A stretch of DNA of 64,000 bases from Thalassospira sp. MCCC 1A03138 (GTDB taxonomy: Bacteria; Pseudomonadota; Alphaproteobacteria; Rhodospirillales; Thalassospiraceae). Both the position numbers and the translations under genes were made by a program. The DNA lies in contig NZ_JFJY01000002.1 in assembly GCF_002115785.1 (NCBI RefSeq), positions 62,001 to 126,000 on the forward strand, given 5' to 3'. Positions 56,361 through 64,000 of the stretch are shown in pieces. The number at the start of each line of letters is the position of its first letter. Within the stretch, counting starts at the first letter, position 1. The notes beneath the pieces are model-generated. The model was not told the origin of the DNA. It did no database searches and saw only the letters and a list, made by a program, of their open reading frames with translations.

Positions 56361-56786
56361 CCCGGATTTGCCGGAAGCGGCAGCGATGGCAGCAGTGACG
56401 GCATCGGATTGTGGCCCGTCGGTGGTAGACAGGCTGGGGGCAGTATGCCCGAAATCCGTCTGCTGGTGAAAATGGCAGCCGCCCGAGGTGTGTCTGGATG
56501 GCGGCGTGGCAGGTTGCCGCCGTGGCCAGAGCGAGCAACGAGCCGGTGGGCGGTCTGTGAGGCGTCAGTTGGCGAGGTTGCTGGAGGCCCGAGGTTTGTC
56601 CGGGCTTTATGGTCGTGACATTGGCGAAGGGGCCGGAACCGGTAGCGAGGCTGGGGGCGTCTGGTGGTGAGGCTGGCGAAAGGTGGGGATTTGTCCGGCG
56701 TTGCCCGAAGTCCTGCCTCGCCGGAAGTCGCTGTGGCGCAGGCCGTGAGCATCATGGTCGTCTGTGGGACCCCAGGTTTGTTCGGG
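56361..56786. repeat. Five degenerate copies of a CCCGAGGTTTGTCCGGG-like motif
   Basis: Copies lie at 56361-56374, 56482-56497, 56588-56604, 56682-56698 and 56770-56786. The best is CCCGAGGTTTGTCCGGG; the ends CCCG and CGGG are inverted. Spacing shrinks from 122 to 87 bases. A second element, GGCTGGGGGC, recurs at about 56431 and 56650. Confidence 0.5.
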
Positions 56787-56885
56787 CTTCGTCAGTTGCG
56801 GGGTGCCCGGTTTGGGGTTGGATGTCCTGCTGTTGTCGCTGTCATGTTGCCGTGGTCATTGGGGGAAAACAGGGCAATGGAAGCC

Positions 56886-57431
56886 TTACCCGTTTGATCC
56901 GTCATAGGCCGCGACCACCCGAAATTCCGGGCCATCGGCGGTGGAGTGGCTTTCGTAGAGGCAGAAGCGATCAACGGTGAAGCTGCGCGAGGTCAGGTCG
57001 ATATTGTCGGCCACCGCCTGTTCGACGGTCGCACGGGCGGCGTCGCGGTTGCGGCCAAGGGTGATGTGCGGGTTGAATTTGCGCATGTCCATGTCCGGGC
57101 ATTCTTCGAGACGAAGCAATGCCTTTTCCACCCGGTTTGCAAGACTGTGCAAGGCGGGCTGATCGGCGACACCGGCCCAGAAAATGCGCAGTTTGCGGGC
57201 AGACGCAAAGATGCCAAGGCCCTGCACGCGAAGATCGAACGGTTCGAACGGGAGTTCGGACAGGGCCGCATCGATTTCACGGGCCAGACCGGGATCGACA
57301 TTGCCGATGAATTTCAGCGTGATGTGCATGTTTTCCGGGGTCTGGGCATCGAGCCCCCTGATCCCGCGCGCCAACGGGTAAAGGTCGTCGGCAATATCAG
57401 CCGGTATTTCGACGCCAACAAACAAACGCAT
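56886..57431 (-). CDS. thpR: RNA 2',3'-cyclic phosphodiesterase
   Basis: A 181-residue 2H phosphoesterase (formerly 2'-5' RNA ligase). The two catalytic HxT motifs are HITLKF at H36 and HITLGR at H122. It opens 2',3'-cyclic phosphates in RNA; some relatives join tRNA halves through 2'-5' linkage. It lies 68 bases downstream of a pirin gene on the same strand. A weak GTGAG precedes the ATG. Confidence 0.94.
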   Translation of the reverse strand: MRLFVGVEIPADIADDLYPLARGIRGLDAQTPENMHITLKFIGNVDPGLAREIDAALSELPFEPFDLRVQGLGIFASARKLRIFWAGVADQPALHSLANRVEKALLRLEECPDMDMRKFNPHITLGRNRDAARATVEQAVADNIDLTSRSFTVDRFCLYESHSTADGPEFRVVAAYDGSNG

Positions 57432-57499
57432 ATTCGGAACTCACGCACGGAAACCTGGCGGGTGGAAATTTTGTCGCGGATCGGGCCGTCTTGCGGCAC

Positions 57500-58366
57500 T
57501 TAGCCGGTCGAACGGCCCGGAAGCGGGATGATGTCGTCCTCACCCTTGATTTGCGAGAAGCGGCCCGCGGCCCAGTCGGCCTTGGCCGCATCAATCCGTT
57601 CCTTGGAACTGGAAACGAAGTTCCACCAGATATGGCGATAGCCGACCGGCAACCCGCCGAGCAGCATCACGCGACAATCGGATTGGGCGACGATATCGGG
57701 AATTTCTTCCGGCGCGATATAGATGAAGTTTTCGGGTTCATACAGATCGCCATCAATGCGCAGGCTGCCGGAAACGACATAAAGGGCGGCTTCCTGATTT
57801 TCACCGGGCAGCAGAAGCTGCGCGCCGGCATCCATGCGGACATCAAGATAAAACAGCTTGGACTTGACCGGAACCGGCGCGGTTTTGCCGAAGGCCTCGC
57901 CCGCGATCAGGCGCATATGCAAACCGGCATCCTCGATAATCGGCAGGTCGTCCTTGGCGATATGGAAAAATTCCGGATCGGATTCTTCTTCGTCTTCGGG
58001 CAGGGCCGCCCATAATTGCAGGCCATCGAGTTTATGATGGCTGTTGCGTACCGCATCGGTTTCGCGTTCGGAATGGGTGATGCCGCGCCCGGCACTCATC
58101 CAGTTGAGATCGCCCGGCTGGATTTCCAGAAGACTGCCAAGGCTGTCATGATGGCGGATCGCACCGTCGAAAAGATAGGTGACGGTGGCAAGCCCGATAT
58201 GGGGATGCGGGGCAACGTCAACACCCTGCCCCGGTTCGAACGATGCCGGTCCCATGCGATCAAAAAACACAAACGGACCGACAGACCGGACATCCCGATG
58301 TGGCAGGACGCGGCGCACGGACAGGGGACCAAGATTGGCTTCCTTGCCAGAGATCAGTGTGGACAT
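57500..58366 (-). CDS. Pirin family protein (bicupin)
   Basis: A 288-residue bicupin. The N-terminal cupin carries the metal ligands H54 and H56 (HPHIG), H98 and E100 (ITHSE), matching the iron site of pirin and YhhW. YhhW has quercetinase activity; others are redox regulators. Role here unknown. A strong AAGGAGG precedes the ATG. It starts 50 bases after the aldo/keto reductase gene and is followed by thpR. Confidence 0.92.
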   Translation of the reverse strand: MSTLISGKEANLGPLSVRRVLPHRDVRSVGPFVFFDRMGPASFEPGQGVDVAPHPHIGLATVTYLFDGAIRHHDSLGSLLEIQPGDLNWMSAGRGITHSERETDAVRNSHHKLDGLQLWAALPEDEEESDPEFFHIAKDDLPIIEDAGLHMRLIAGEAFGKTAPVPVKSKLFYLDVRMDAGAQLLLPGENQEAALYVVSGSLRIDGDLYEPENFIYIAPEEIPDIVAQSDCRVMLLGGLPVGYRHIWWNFVSSSKERIDAAKADWAAGRFSQIKGEDDIIPLPGRSTG

Positions 58367-58416
58367 GCGCCGCCTCCTTCTAAATGTATCTCAGACTAAT
58401 CTGGTTCGTACCTGCC

Positions 58417-59457
58417 TTACGGGCAAGGGTTCGGCCAGGTGGTCTGGATTTTCTCGATCTCGGCCAGAACGTCGTCGGACAGTTCGACATAGGCAGAGCC
58501 GATATTGGATTTGAGCTGTTCCATGCTGGTCGCACCAATGATGTTGGCGGTCAGGAACGGGCGGGTATTGACATAGGCCAGCGCCATCTGTGCGGGATCA
58601 AGACCGTTATCCTTGGCGAGTTTGACATAGGCCATTGTCGCCTTGATGCCATTTTCCGTCAGGTAACGGCCGAAATATTGCGGCCAGATGGTTGTCCGCG
58701 CGCCTTCAGGCCGCGCACCGCCGATATATTTGCCCGACAATGCGCCACCGCCCAACGGCGAATAAGCCAGAAGACCGGCATCTTCGCGGATCGAGCATTC
58801 CGCCAGACCAACCTCGTAGGTGCGGTTCAAAAGCCCATAGGGGTTTTGCACCGAAACCACGCGCGGCCAGCCTTTTTTCTCGGCCAGTTCAAGGAACTTC
58901 ATCAAGCCCCACGGGGTTTCGTTCGACAGGCCGATATGACGGATTTTGCCCGCCTGAACCAGATCATGCAGGGCTTCGAGGGATTCCTCGATCGGGGTGA
59001 ATTCCTCGTTCGCGTCATGGACGTAACCGAGCTTGCCAAAGAAGTTGGAATTCCGGTCCGGCCAATGGAGCTGATAGATATCGACATAATCGGTTTTGAG
59101 GCGCTTGAGCGAACCGTCAATCGCCTCGTTGATCTGCGCGCGGGTCAGGCGCGGGCCACCCCGGACATAGGGAAAACGTTCGGCCGGGCCGACAATCTTG
59201 GTGGCGATCACCAGATCATCGCGGCGACCGCGTTTTTCAAGCCAGTTGCCGATGATGGTTTCGGTTTTGGTGAAGGTTTCTTCCATCGCCGGAACCGGAT
59301 ACATTTCGGCGGTATCGATGAAATTGACTTCGTTACTGGTGGCGTAATCGAGCTGTTCGAAAGCTTCGTCCTGGCTGTTCTGCTGACCCCAGGTCATGGT
59401 GCCCAGACAAATGACACTGACATTGATGTCAGTTCGTCCCAATCGACGATATTCCAT
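58417..59457 (-). CDS. Aldo/keto reductase, Tas-like
   Basis: A 346-residue TIM-barrel NADPH-dependent reductase. The catalytic tetrad is visible: D and Y in FIDTAEMYPVP, K in ATKIVGP, and H in YQLHWPDR. The EETFTKTETIIGNWL insertion and the GARPEGAR tail region are typical of the Tas subgroup. It reduces aldehydes or ketones; substrate unknown. AGGGGA lies before the ATG. It is followed by the pirin and thpR genes, and all three may share a transcript. Confidence 0.93.
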   Translation of the reverse strand: MEYRRLGRTDINVSVICLGTMTWGQQNSQDEAFEQLDYATSNEVNFIDTAEMYPVPAMEETFTKTETIIGNWLEKRGRRDDLVIATKIVGPAERFPYVRGGPRLTRAQINEAIDGSLKRLKTDYVDIYQLHWPDRNSNFFGKLGYVHDANEEFTPIEESLEALHDLVQAGKIRHIGLSNETPWGLMKFLELAEKKGWPRVVSVQNPYGLLNRTYEVGLAECSIREDAGLLAYSPLGGGALSGKYIGGARPEGARTTIWPQYFGRYLTENGIKATMAYVKLAKDNGLDPAQMALAYVNTRPFLTANIIGATSMEQLKSNIGSAYVELSDDVLAEIEKIQTTWPNPCP

Positions 59458-59601
59458 AGATCAATCCCCTTTTGCGCCCTGATTGGGCGCATTTTATTTT
59501 CAATGGTATGAATATATCCCGGTCGCGGAGTGATGAAAGCTTTTAGCGCAAATTTTCTTGCAACATCATGGAATTGCAATGAAATTTCGACCGATTAGAG
59601 C

Positions 59602-60720
59602 CTAGATAAACAGGGTCAGAACCCCGGTATAGCTGTAAAAGCGATCATTGCAGACCTCGCCACTGCCGTAAAATCCGGTAAGCGGCAGATCGCCGATTTC
59701 ATCGCGGATGATCATCATTTCACGGCTTTCGGTACCAAACAGATGCGGCCCGCGGGCGACACAACTGCAATACAGCGCGCCGCGCGGTTTGCCGGGCAGG
59801 CGCTTTTGCAGATCAGCCAGCATGCGCCGCAGATCCTGTTCGGCGGCAACACCATCACGCCGGACAAAACGGATGGTATCGCCCACCTGCACATCGCCAC
59901 TGATGGCCATCAGGTTGTTGTGCGGATCGACCCCCATCAGGTTACGAACAACAAAATCGCCGGTGTCCGACCCCGGCACCATCAGGGCAACGTGATAGCG
60001 GCCCGAGGCGATGGATTGTTCGCTGCCATCGGCTTCCATTTCCGATTTGAAGACTTCCAGCGCCGGGCGATCATCAAGGGTGGCGATAATTCCTTCGCGT
60101 CCCTCGGTCACGCGATGAACGGGCCCGACCGGTGTGCAGGCCTGACTGATGCCGACCTGCACAATCGTTTTGTCGGCAAACAAAACCCCCGAAAGGCCGC
60201 CTTCGACGACCCTGTCGGCAATTTGCGGGGCACCGCGTTCGCCCGATGCAATGCCGCCCACCAGATAGGTTGATCCGATGCGTGCCAGTTCGGACAGTGT
60301 TGCGAGACTTTCGGGTGCTGCCGGATCACCATGGACAAGACCAAATATCGGTTGCAGGCGGTCAATCGCGCGCTGCAATTCCGGCGCATCAAGATCGGCA
60401 TCGGTTTTAAGCGGTTCGAAAATATGAAAATCGTCCGGGTCGATCTGGGCGACCATGACGGATGCCGCCGGCACGCCGAAATAGGCGCGGCCAGACCCGC
60501 ACACACCAATCCCGACGGTGCCGACCCAGTGTTCAAGCGACAGGCGGGAGCGCAGGAAAGTCAGGATGCTGCCAAGGTCGGCGGCCAGTGCCTCGGACAC
60601 ATATAAAAAAGCCAGTGCCTGTTGCGGCAATGGCTGTGTTTGCAATTGATCGGCCAGTTCGGTGGCGACTGCTGCCCAATTTTCCCCGCTGGCATGTGCC
60701 GCATGAAATTCAGCCGTCAT
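59602..60720 (-). CDS. FIST N- and C-domain protein
   Basis: A 372-residue protein with a FIST N-terminal sensory domain (about 30-215, with HWVGTVGIGVCGSG) and a FIST C-terminal domain (about 225-365, ending TGFYGSGEVCNDRFYSYTGVLTLF). FIST modules are small-ligand sensors, thought to bind amino acids, usually fused to or beside signalling proteins. Here it stands free with no histidine kinase or chemotaxis gene adjacent. GGGAGA precedes the ATG. Confidence 0.9.
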   Translation of the reverse strand: MTAEFHAAHASGENWAAVATELADQLQTQPLPQQALAFLYVSEALAADLGSILTFLRSRLSLEHWVGTVGIGVCGSGRAYFGVPAASVMVAQIDPDDFHIFEPLKTDADLDAPELQRAIDRLQPIFGLVHGDPAAPESLATLSELARIGSTYLVGGIASGERGAPQIADRVVEGGLSGVLFADKTIVQVGISQACTPVGPVHRVTEGREGIIATLDDRPALEVFKSEMEADGSEQSIASGRYHVALMVPGSDTGDFVVRNLMGVDPHNNLMAISGDVQVGDTIRFVRRDGVAAEQDLRRMLADLQKRLPGKPRGALYCSCVARGPHLFGTESREMMIIRDEIGDLPLTGFYGSGEVCNDRFYSYTGVLTLFI

Positions 60721-60844
60721 GCATTCTCCCGCTTTTTGAAAACCTGCCTGATGATGTGGCGGTCCGTTCTCTTGGTCTTGTGGTTATCTAAGCATTCCGG
60801 TGGACCATTCACAATGGGCGACCAAAGATTTCAGCCCTGCCCCG

Positions 60845-61546
60845 TCAGGCAATATGTCGGCGCAACAGGTCCATCGCGGCATTAAGCTGTGTCATGCGCT
60901 GGTGCGATCCATAATTGCTATCGGGGTGGTGAATGGCGGCCAGAATGCGATATTTGGTGCGGATGGACTTCATGTCGGGCCGGGCATTGGGGGCAAAGCC
61001 CATGACATGTAGGGCTTCGTTAAAGGTCGTGACCCCACGATCAAGTGGTTCGAACGCCAGATTATCGACAATGGCGCGCAGACGTTCAAGTTCCTCGCGC
61101 GATTGCAGAAGCTCGACGGGTGGTTCGGCCTGCCGTTTTCTGATGGCGTGGGCTTCTTCCAGTGCCTTGCGTTCGGCTGCAAGGATATCGGCCTTTTCAA
61201 CGCGCATCTTGACCTCGCCCTTGTCGAAATGCAGCGCCATATTGAGCGCCTTGCGCACAGTGATGATTGAATGCCCCGGTGGCAAACGCAGTTGCAGCCT
61301 TGGTTTGCGCCGCCAGGGACGGCCTTCGGCGGGGCCGGATTTCAGGACGATGGTTTCGCGGTCACCGGGGGGCGGATCGCCGGGGTCCTCGTAATCCTCA
61401 ATCGCGCCTTCGGGCACAATCAGCATGACGGAACGCGCCAGATCGGCGGCATTCACACCGCGCTTGGTCGCCAGCGCCAGAACGGCATCACGGAAAACCG
61501 ATGAACACGGAATGGTATAGGATTGTTTGACAGATTGTGTTGCCAT
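60845..61546 (-). CDS. J-domain protein
   Basis: A 233-residue protein. An N-terminal domain (about 1-105; VFRDAVLALATKRGVNAADLARSVMLIVPEG) is followed by a charged helix (about 110-160) and a C-terminal J domain with the HPD motif in AIHHPDSNYGS. The J domain should stimulate an Hsp70. The helix before HPD (MKSIRTKYRILAAIHHPD) is of DnaJ type but the N-terminal portion of the J domain is short. The specific client is unknown. AAGGGGCG precedes the ATG. Confidence 0.85.
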   Translation of the reverse strand: MATQSVKQSYTIPCSSVFRDAVLALATKRGVNAADLARSVMLIVPEGAIEDYEDPGDPPPGDRETIVLKSGPAEGRPWRRKPRLQLRLPPGHSIITVRKALNMALHFDKGEVKMRVEKADILAAERKALEEAHAIRKRQAEPPVELLQSREELERLRAIVDNLAFEPLDRGVTTFNEALHVMGFAPNARPDMKSIRTKYRILAAIHHPDSNYGSHQRMTQLNAAMDLLRRHIA

Positions 61547-61676
61547 CGCCCCTTATCGCCCCCTCATCATCCCCGGCCAATTTTTAGTTGTAAAATCAGC
61601 CTGTTATATCACGCTTTCAGATATTGCCGCTCGTGAAACTGCATGTTGAGGCAAAGTGTAGCGGTCGGGGACTCGG

Positions 61677-62042
61677 CCTGCAACTGCGTTTGTAGGCAAA
61701 ATTGAATCGCTTCCGATTCATCCACAGGGAAAATCGGCGGGTTTTGGTTGATATCTTGAGAAGACAACCCAGTTTAAGGCATTGATATTAAATGATATTT
61801 TTGGTTTTGCAGAAATTCGCCGGGCGCATCTTTGGTGTTTCAACAGCAAAAATCCGCGACGGCCTTCCGGGCACAAGGGAACGCGGCAATTTTCGGCTAA
61901 TTCATTGTTATAAAATGATTATTCGGAATTTCCGGAAGTGCATTGCAGTTGGGTGGGCTTCCGGCATTTTCATCCATCCGGTGTGCCGGTCTGCTGCGTC
62001 GTGGTCATGCCAAAGCGTGTTACCTACAAATGCAGTTGCAGG
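61677..62042. repeat. 366-base segment bounded by 20-base inverted repeats
   Basis: CCTGCAACTGCGTTTGTAGG (61677-61696) recurs inverted as CCTACAAATGCAGTTGCAGG (62023-62042), with one mismatch. No target duplication is clear, and the ends are not followed by further symmetry. It may be a remnant of a small non-autonomous element. Confidence 0.5.
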
Positions 62043-62408
62043 TGGCAATATTCGAAACATAACCGAAAGTAAATGGTGTGTTAATTTCACACCTGATCAA
62101 GTGTTTTGAGCGGTTTTTGCCCGTTTTCGGGTCCGTTTTGATGACTTTGAACCCTTGTCCGGAACACATCAAACAATTGATTTAATTTGATTAAATCGGA
62201 ATTTCCAGTTTCATCGTCATTGATCACGGCTATGGCGAGAGTATCGTTTCGGTTTGTTTCCTAATTCTATCTACGAATGTAGTTTTTTGATTGGATTTCG
62301 ACGAAATTGCCGTGCCTGCGGGGCGATTCCACACCCGTCCGGGTGCATTTTGACACCCTTTACCATATTGTTATTGAAAGGTTTTTCAGAAATCCGCCCA
62401 AAAACGAC

Positions 62409-62436
62409 AAAGGCTGTGACGGGCGTCACAGCCTTT
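62409..62436 (-). terminator. Rho-independent terminator after tesA
   Basis: Perfect 12-base stem AAAGGCTGTGAC/GTCACAGCCTTT with a four-base loop. On the minus strand it is followed by GTCGTTTTTGG. Confidence 0.85.
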
Positions 62437-62459
62437 GGATCGTCAGATGATCTGCAAAA

Positions 62460-63242
62460 TCAGGAATCGGCTTCCAGCACGTTAATCACCTGCGGCAGGA
62501 TGCGTTCAACGATCACCTTGACCCCGTCGGCATTGGGATGGATGCCGTCATCCTGATTAAGGCTGGAATCGGCGGCGACCCCATCAAGGAAGAAGGGATA
62601 GAAGGCCAACTGATATTCAGCCGCCAGTTCGGGGTAGATTTCATTGAATTCAGCCCCGTATTCCTTGCCCATATTGGGTGGTGCCATCATTCCGGCCAGC
62701 AGGACCGCGACATCGCGGTCGCGCAGTTTGCCGATGATTTCATCAAGGTTTTCGCGGGTCTGGGATGGTTCGACCCCGCGAAGCGCGTCATTGGCACCCA
62801 GTTCCAGCAACACCACATCGGGATCATCAACCAGCGCCCATTCAAGGCGCGAAAGACCCGCCGCCGTCGTATCGCCGGAAACCGAACTGTTGATGACCTT
62901 GACGTTATGGCCGGCATCGCGAAGGGCGGCTTCAAGCCGTGGGGCAAATCCATCCTCGTGCGAGAGGCCGTAACCCGCCATCAGGCTGTCACCATAAAGC
63001 ATCAGGGTTTGCGGGGCATTGCCCGAAGCAGTGTTTGCGGCATTGTCAGCCGCCTGGGCATCATGAATGCCAAACAGGCTCATGGCGCCGATCAGAATGC
63101 CGAAAGCCATACCGGCACAGCGGAACAACCGGTAGGAAAGTCGACCCAAAAGTCCGGTTTTTTGTTTGAAAGTGAACTGGTTAACAGCCGGGTCTTGCCC
63201 GAACAGCGTATATGCCACAAATCTCACCTTATGTTTTGTCAT
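62460..63242 (-). CDS. tesA: SGNH/GDSL-family arylesterase/lysophospholipase
   Basis: A 260-residue exported esterase of the TesA type. The catalytic serine is in YGDSLMAGYG. The oxyanion residues are in GANDALRG. The Asp-His pair is in DGIHPNADG. A hydrophobic signal core (about residues 45-58) ends near DAQA, so the protein is periplasmic. The start is uncertain: ATG 63242 gives a long basic N-region, and ATG 63110 gives a normal signal peptide but lacks a good ribosome-binding site. It is divergent from a YbbA/LolD-type ABC gene, as in many proteobacteria. Confidence 0.93.
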   Translation of the reverse strand: MTKHKVRFVAYTLFGQDPAVNQFTFKQKTGLLGRLSYRLFRCAGMAFGILIGAMSLFGIHDAQAADNAANTASGNAPQTLMLYGDSLMAGYGLSHEDGFAPRLEAALRDAGHNVKVINSSVSGDTTAAGLSRLEWALVDDPDVVLLELGANDALRGVEPSQTRENLDEIIGKLRDRDVAVLLAGMMAPPNMGKEYGAEFNEIYPELAAEYQLAFYPFFLDGVAADSSLNQDDGIHPNADGVKVIVERILPQVINVLEADS

Positions 63243-63253
63243 CCTGCACGGAC

Positions 63254-63308
63254 GGTTACCCGTTGGTTACCTGCTGGTCACTCATTGGTTACCTATTGGC
63301 TCCCTTCG
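63254..63308. repeat. Tandem repeat with exact 11-base period between tesA and the ABC gene
   Basis: Units begin at 63254, 63265, 63276, 63287 and 63298: GGTTACCCGTT, GGTTACCTGCT, GGTCACTCATT, GGTTACCTATT and a decayed GGCTCCCTTCG. The period is close to one helical turn, so the copies present the same face of the DNA. It lies just upstream of tesA in the divergent promoter region. Confidence 0.8.
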
Positions 63309-63401
63309 GATAAACAAGTTTGAACCGTCGATACTAAATTCCGTACAGTTATTTAACCCGTTTGCCTAACCTTGCAATGCCTTAGCCCGATTGGACCTGT
63401 A

Positions 63402-64000
63402 ATGAGTGTTACCGAAACTGCCACTATCGCGGATAAAAACACGGCCACGACCGAGGCCGGGCGTCAGCGTACCGTCGATGTTTCCGGGCTTAAGCTGAGC
63501 CTTAAGGGACCGGCGGGGATTGTTGATATCCTCAAAGGGGTCGATATCCAGATTGATGCCGGCGAACGTGTCAGCCTTGTCGGGCCGTCCGGATCGGGCA
63601 AAACATCGCTTTTGATGGTGATTGCCGGGCTGGAACAGGCGCAGGCGGGCACGATCAATATCTGTGGCGAGGATTTGCGCAAGCTTGATGAAGATGGTCT
63701 GGCCCTTTATCGCCGCCATCATGTCGGCATCGTGTTTCAGGACTTCCACCTTGTGCCGACCATGACCGCCCTTGAGAACGTGGCCCTTCCGATGGAATTT
63801 GCCGGACGCAAGGATGCGTTTGAGCGCGCCGAGGCGGAGCTTAAGGCCGTCGGACTTGGTCATCGCATCGGGCATTATCCGGGGCAGTTGAGTGGTGGCG
63901 AGCAGCAGCGCGTGGCTTTGGCGCGTGCGCTTGCGACCGACCCGGAACTGCTTCTTGCGGATGAGCCGACCGGCAACCTTGACGGGGCCACGGGTGAAAC
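63402..64000 (+). CDS. ABC transporter ATP-binding protein, YbbA/LolD type (truncated by window edge)
   Basis: The first 199 codons of an ABC ATPase. Walker A is GPSGSGKT (about residues 65-72). The Q-loop is FQDFHLVP, the signature [15 protein letters not shown] and Walker B LLLADEPT. The MacB/LolD group pairs with FtsX-type permeases to extract lipoproteins or export envelope-active substrates. The divergent tesA neighbour matches the ybbA-ybbP/tesA locus. The C-terminal end and permease lie outside. Confidence 0.93.
   Translation, partial: MSVTETATIADKNTATTEAGRQRTVDVSGLKLSLKGPAGIVDILKGVDIQIDAGERVSLVGPSGSGKTSLLMVIAGLEQAQAGTINICGEDLRKLDEDGLALYRRHHVGIVFQDFHLVPTMTALENVALPMEFAGRKDAFERAEAELKAVGLGHRIGHYPGQLSGGEQQRVALARALATDPELLLADEPTGNLDGATGE

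Larger units (their letters stand above)
56010..56885. other. Gene-free stretch with terminator and degenerate G-rich repeats
   Basis: 876 bases between convergent hutC and thpR. First comes a hairpin TTTTTCAG/CTGAAAAA at 56051-56071, then the hutC terminator at 56137-56170. From about 56340 to 56880 the plus strand is strongly G-rich and holds degenerate repeats. Open frames here encode Arg/Pro-rich or Gly-rich sequence without domain likeness, so I call no gene. Confidence 0.5.
61547..62459. other. Gene-free 0.9-kb stretch between the J-domain and tesA genes
   Basis: 913 bases without a convincing gene. Frames of about 100 codons exist but lack ribosome-binding sites and family likeness, and base use is unlike the neighbours. 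Structures seen: the dyad TGAATCG-CTTC-CGATTCA at 61703-61720, a 20-base inverted repeat pair at 61677 and 62023, the palindrome CACCCG-TC-CGGGTG at 62332-62345, and the tesA terminator at 62409-62436. A small RNA could lie here. Confidence 0.5.

Noticed and set aside
56318-56755. 145-codon minus-strand frame and overlapping plus-strand frames in the G-rich field
   Set aside because: The products are Arg/Pro/Ser-rich low complexity made of the repeats themselves, with no start signals.
61718-61726. TCATCCACA, close to a DnaA box, suggesting an origin
   Set aside because: A single imperfect box without clustered copies, an AT-rich unwinding element or origin-type genes.
61792-62109. 105-codon frame in the gene-free stretch before tesA
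   Set aside because: No ribosome-binding site, no family likeness, and its composition resembles untranslated sequence.
63254-63308. 11-base repeats as plasmid iterons
   Set aside because: No replication gene nearby, and the location is an ordinary divergent chromosomal promoter.

Overview
The window is chromosomal DNA of a marine-type alphaproteobacterium, most likely Thalassospira or a close Rhodospirillales relative. This is inferred, not searched. The supports are: moderate GC with dense, mostly short-spaced genes; the kdsB-pheA pair divergent from a membrane-anchored CycM-type cytochrome c; a yejABEF peptide importer; TRAP transport; a five-step hut pathway; and several cation/proton antiporters. 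I see no phage genes, intact insertion sequence, CRISPR array or replication origin.

Layout. 1-8.5 kb: a DEAD-box helicase cut by the window edge, a Cache/HAMP chemoreceptor, pheA and kdsB, cycM, a HisN-type phosphatase, a CPA1 antiporter and an NTF2-like protein. 8.7-13.7 kb: an EamA-DinB-RhtB/LysE gene group, an NhaP2/CvrA-type antiporter and an Lrp/AsnC regulator. 13.8-17.6 kb: three tandem overlapping EamA transporter paralogues, then an SDR whose promoter lies in a 17-bp-arm dyad. 17.7-23.5 kb: pterin dehydratase, a uracil-DNA glycosylase family protein, GST, an M17 aminopeptidase followed by a MarR regulator with its own palindrome, a second LysE exporter and an exported protein of unknown function. 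23.5-30.5 kb: yejABEF plus a LysR regulator. 30.6-38.3 kb: DUF1127 with a possible downstream microprotein, a methyltransferase, a quinone reductase, tRNA-Ser(GGA), a KefB/C-type antiporter, a Nudix protein, an NAD(P)-binding protein and a PfpI/DJ-1 protein.

38.4-45.2 kb is the most unusual part. A four-gene minus-strand cluster encodes a tyrosinase-like type-3 copper protein with a Cys-x-His motif at CuA, a large unrecognised protein, an exported mono-heme protein with CxxCH near its C terminus, and a small exported protein. It is divergent from its own Lrp/AsnC regulator. This is the best candidate for an undescribed system, perhaps a copper oxidase/heme redox module.

45.3-56.0 kb is a histidine-utilisation locus. 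hutI-hutH-hutG-hutU lead into a TakP-like TRAP transporter (dctP-dctQ-dctM). hutF-hutC diverge from hutI across a TGTA-N2-TACA palindrome that looks like the HutC operator. HutH makes urocanate, HutU makes imidazolonepropionate, HutI makes formiminoglutamate, HutF makes formylglutamate, and HutG releases glutamate and formate.

56.0-64 kb: a gene-free stretch with degenerate G-rich repeats, thpR, a pirin, an aldo/keto reductase, a FIST protein, a J-domain protein, a 0.9-kb gene-free stretch with a 20-bp inverted repeat pair, and divergent tesA and YbbA/LolD-type ABC genes with an 11-bp-period tandem repeat between them.
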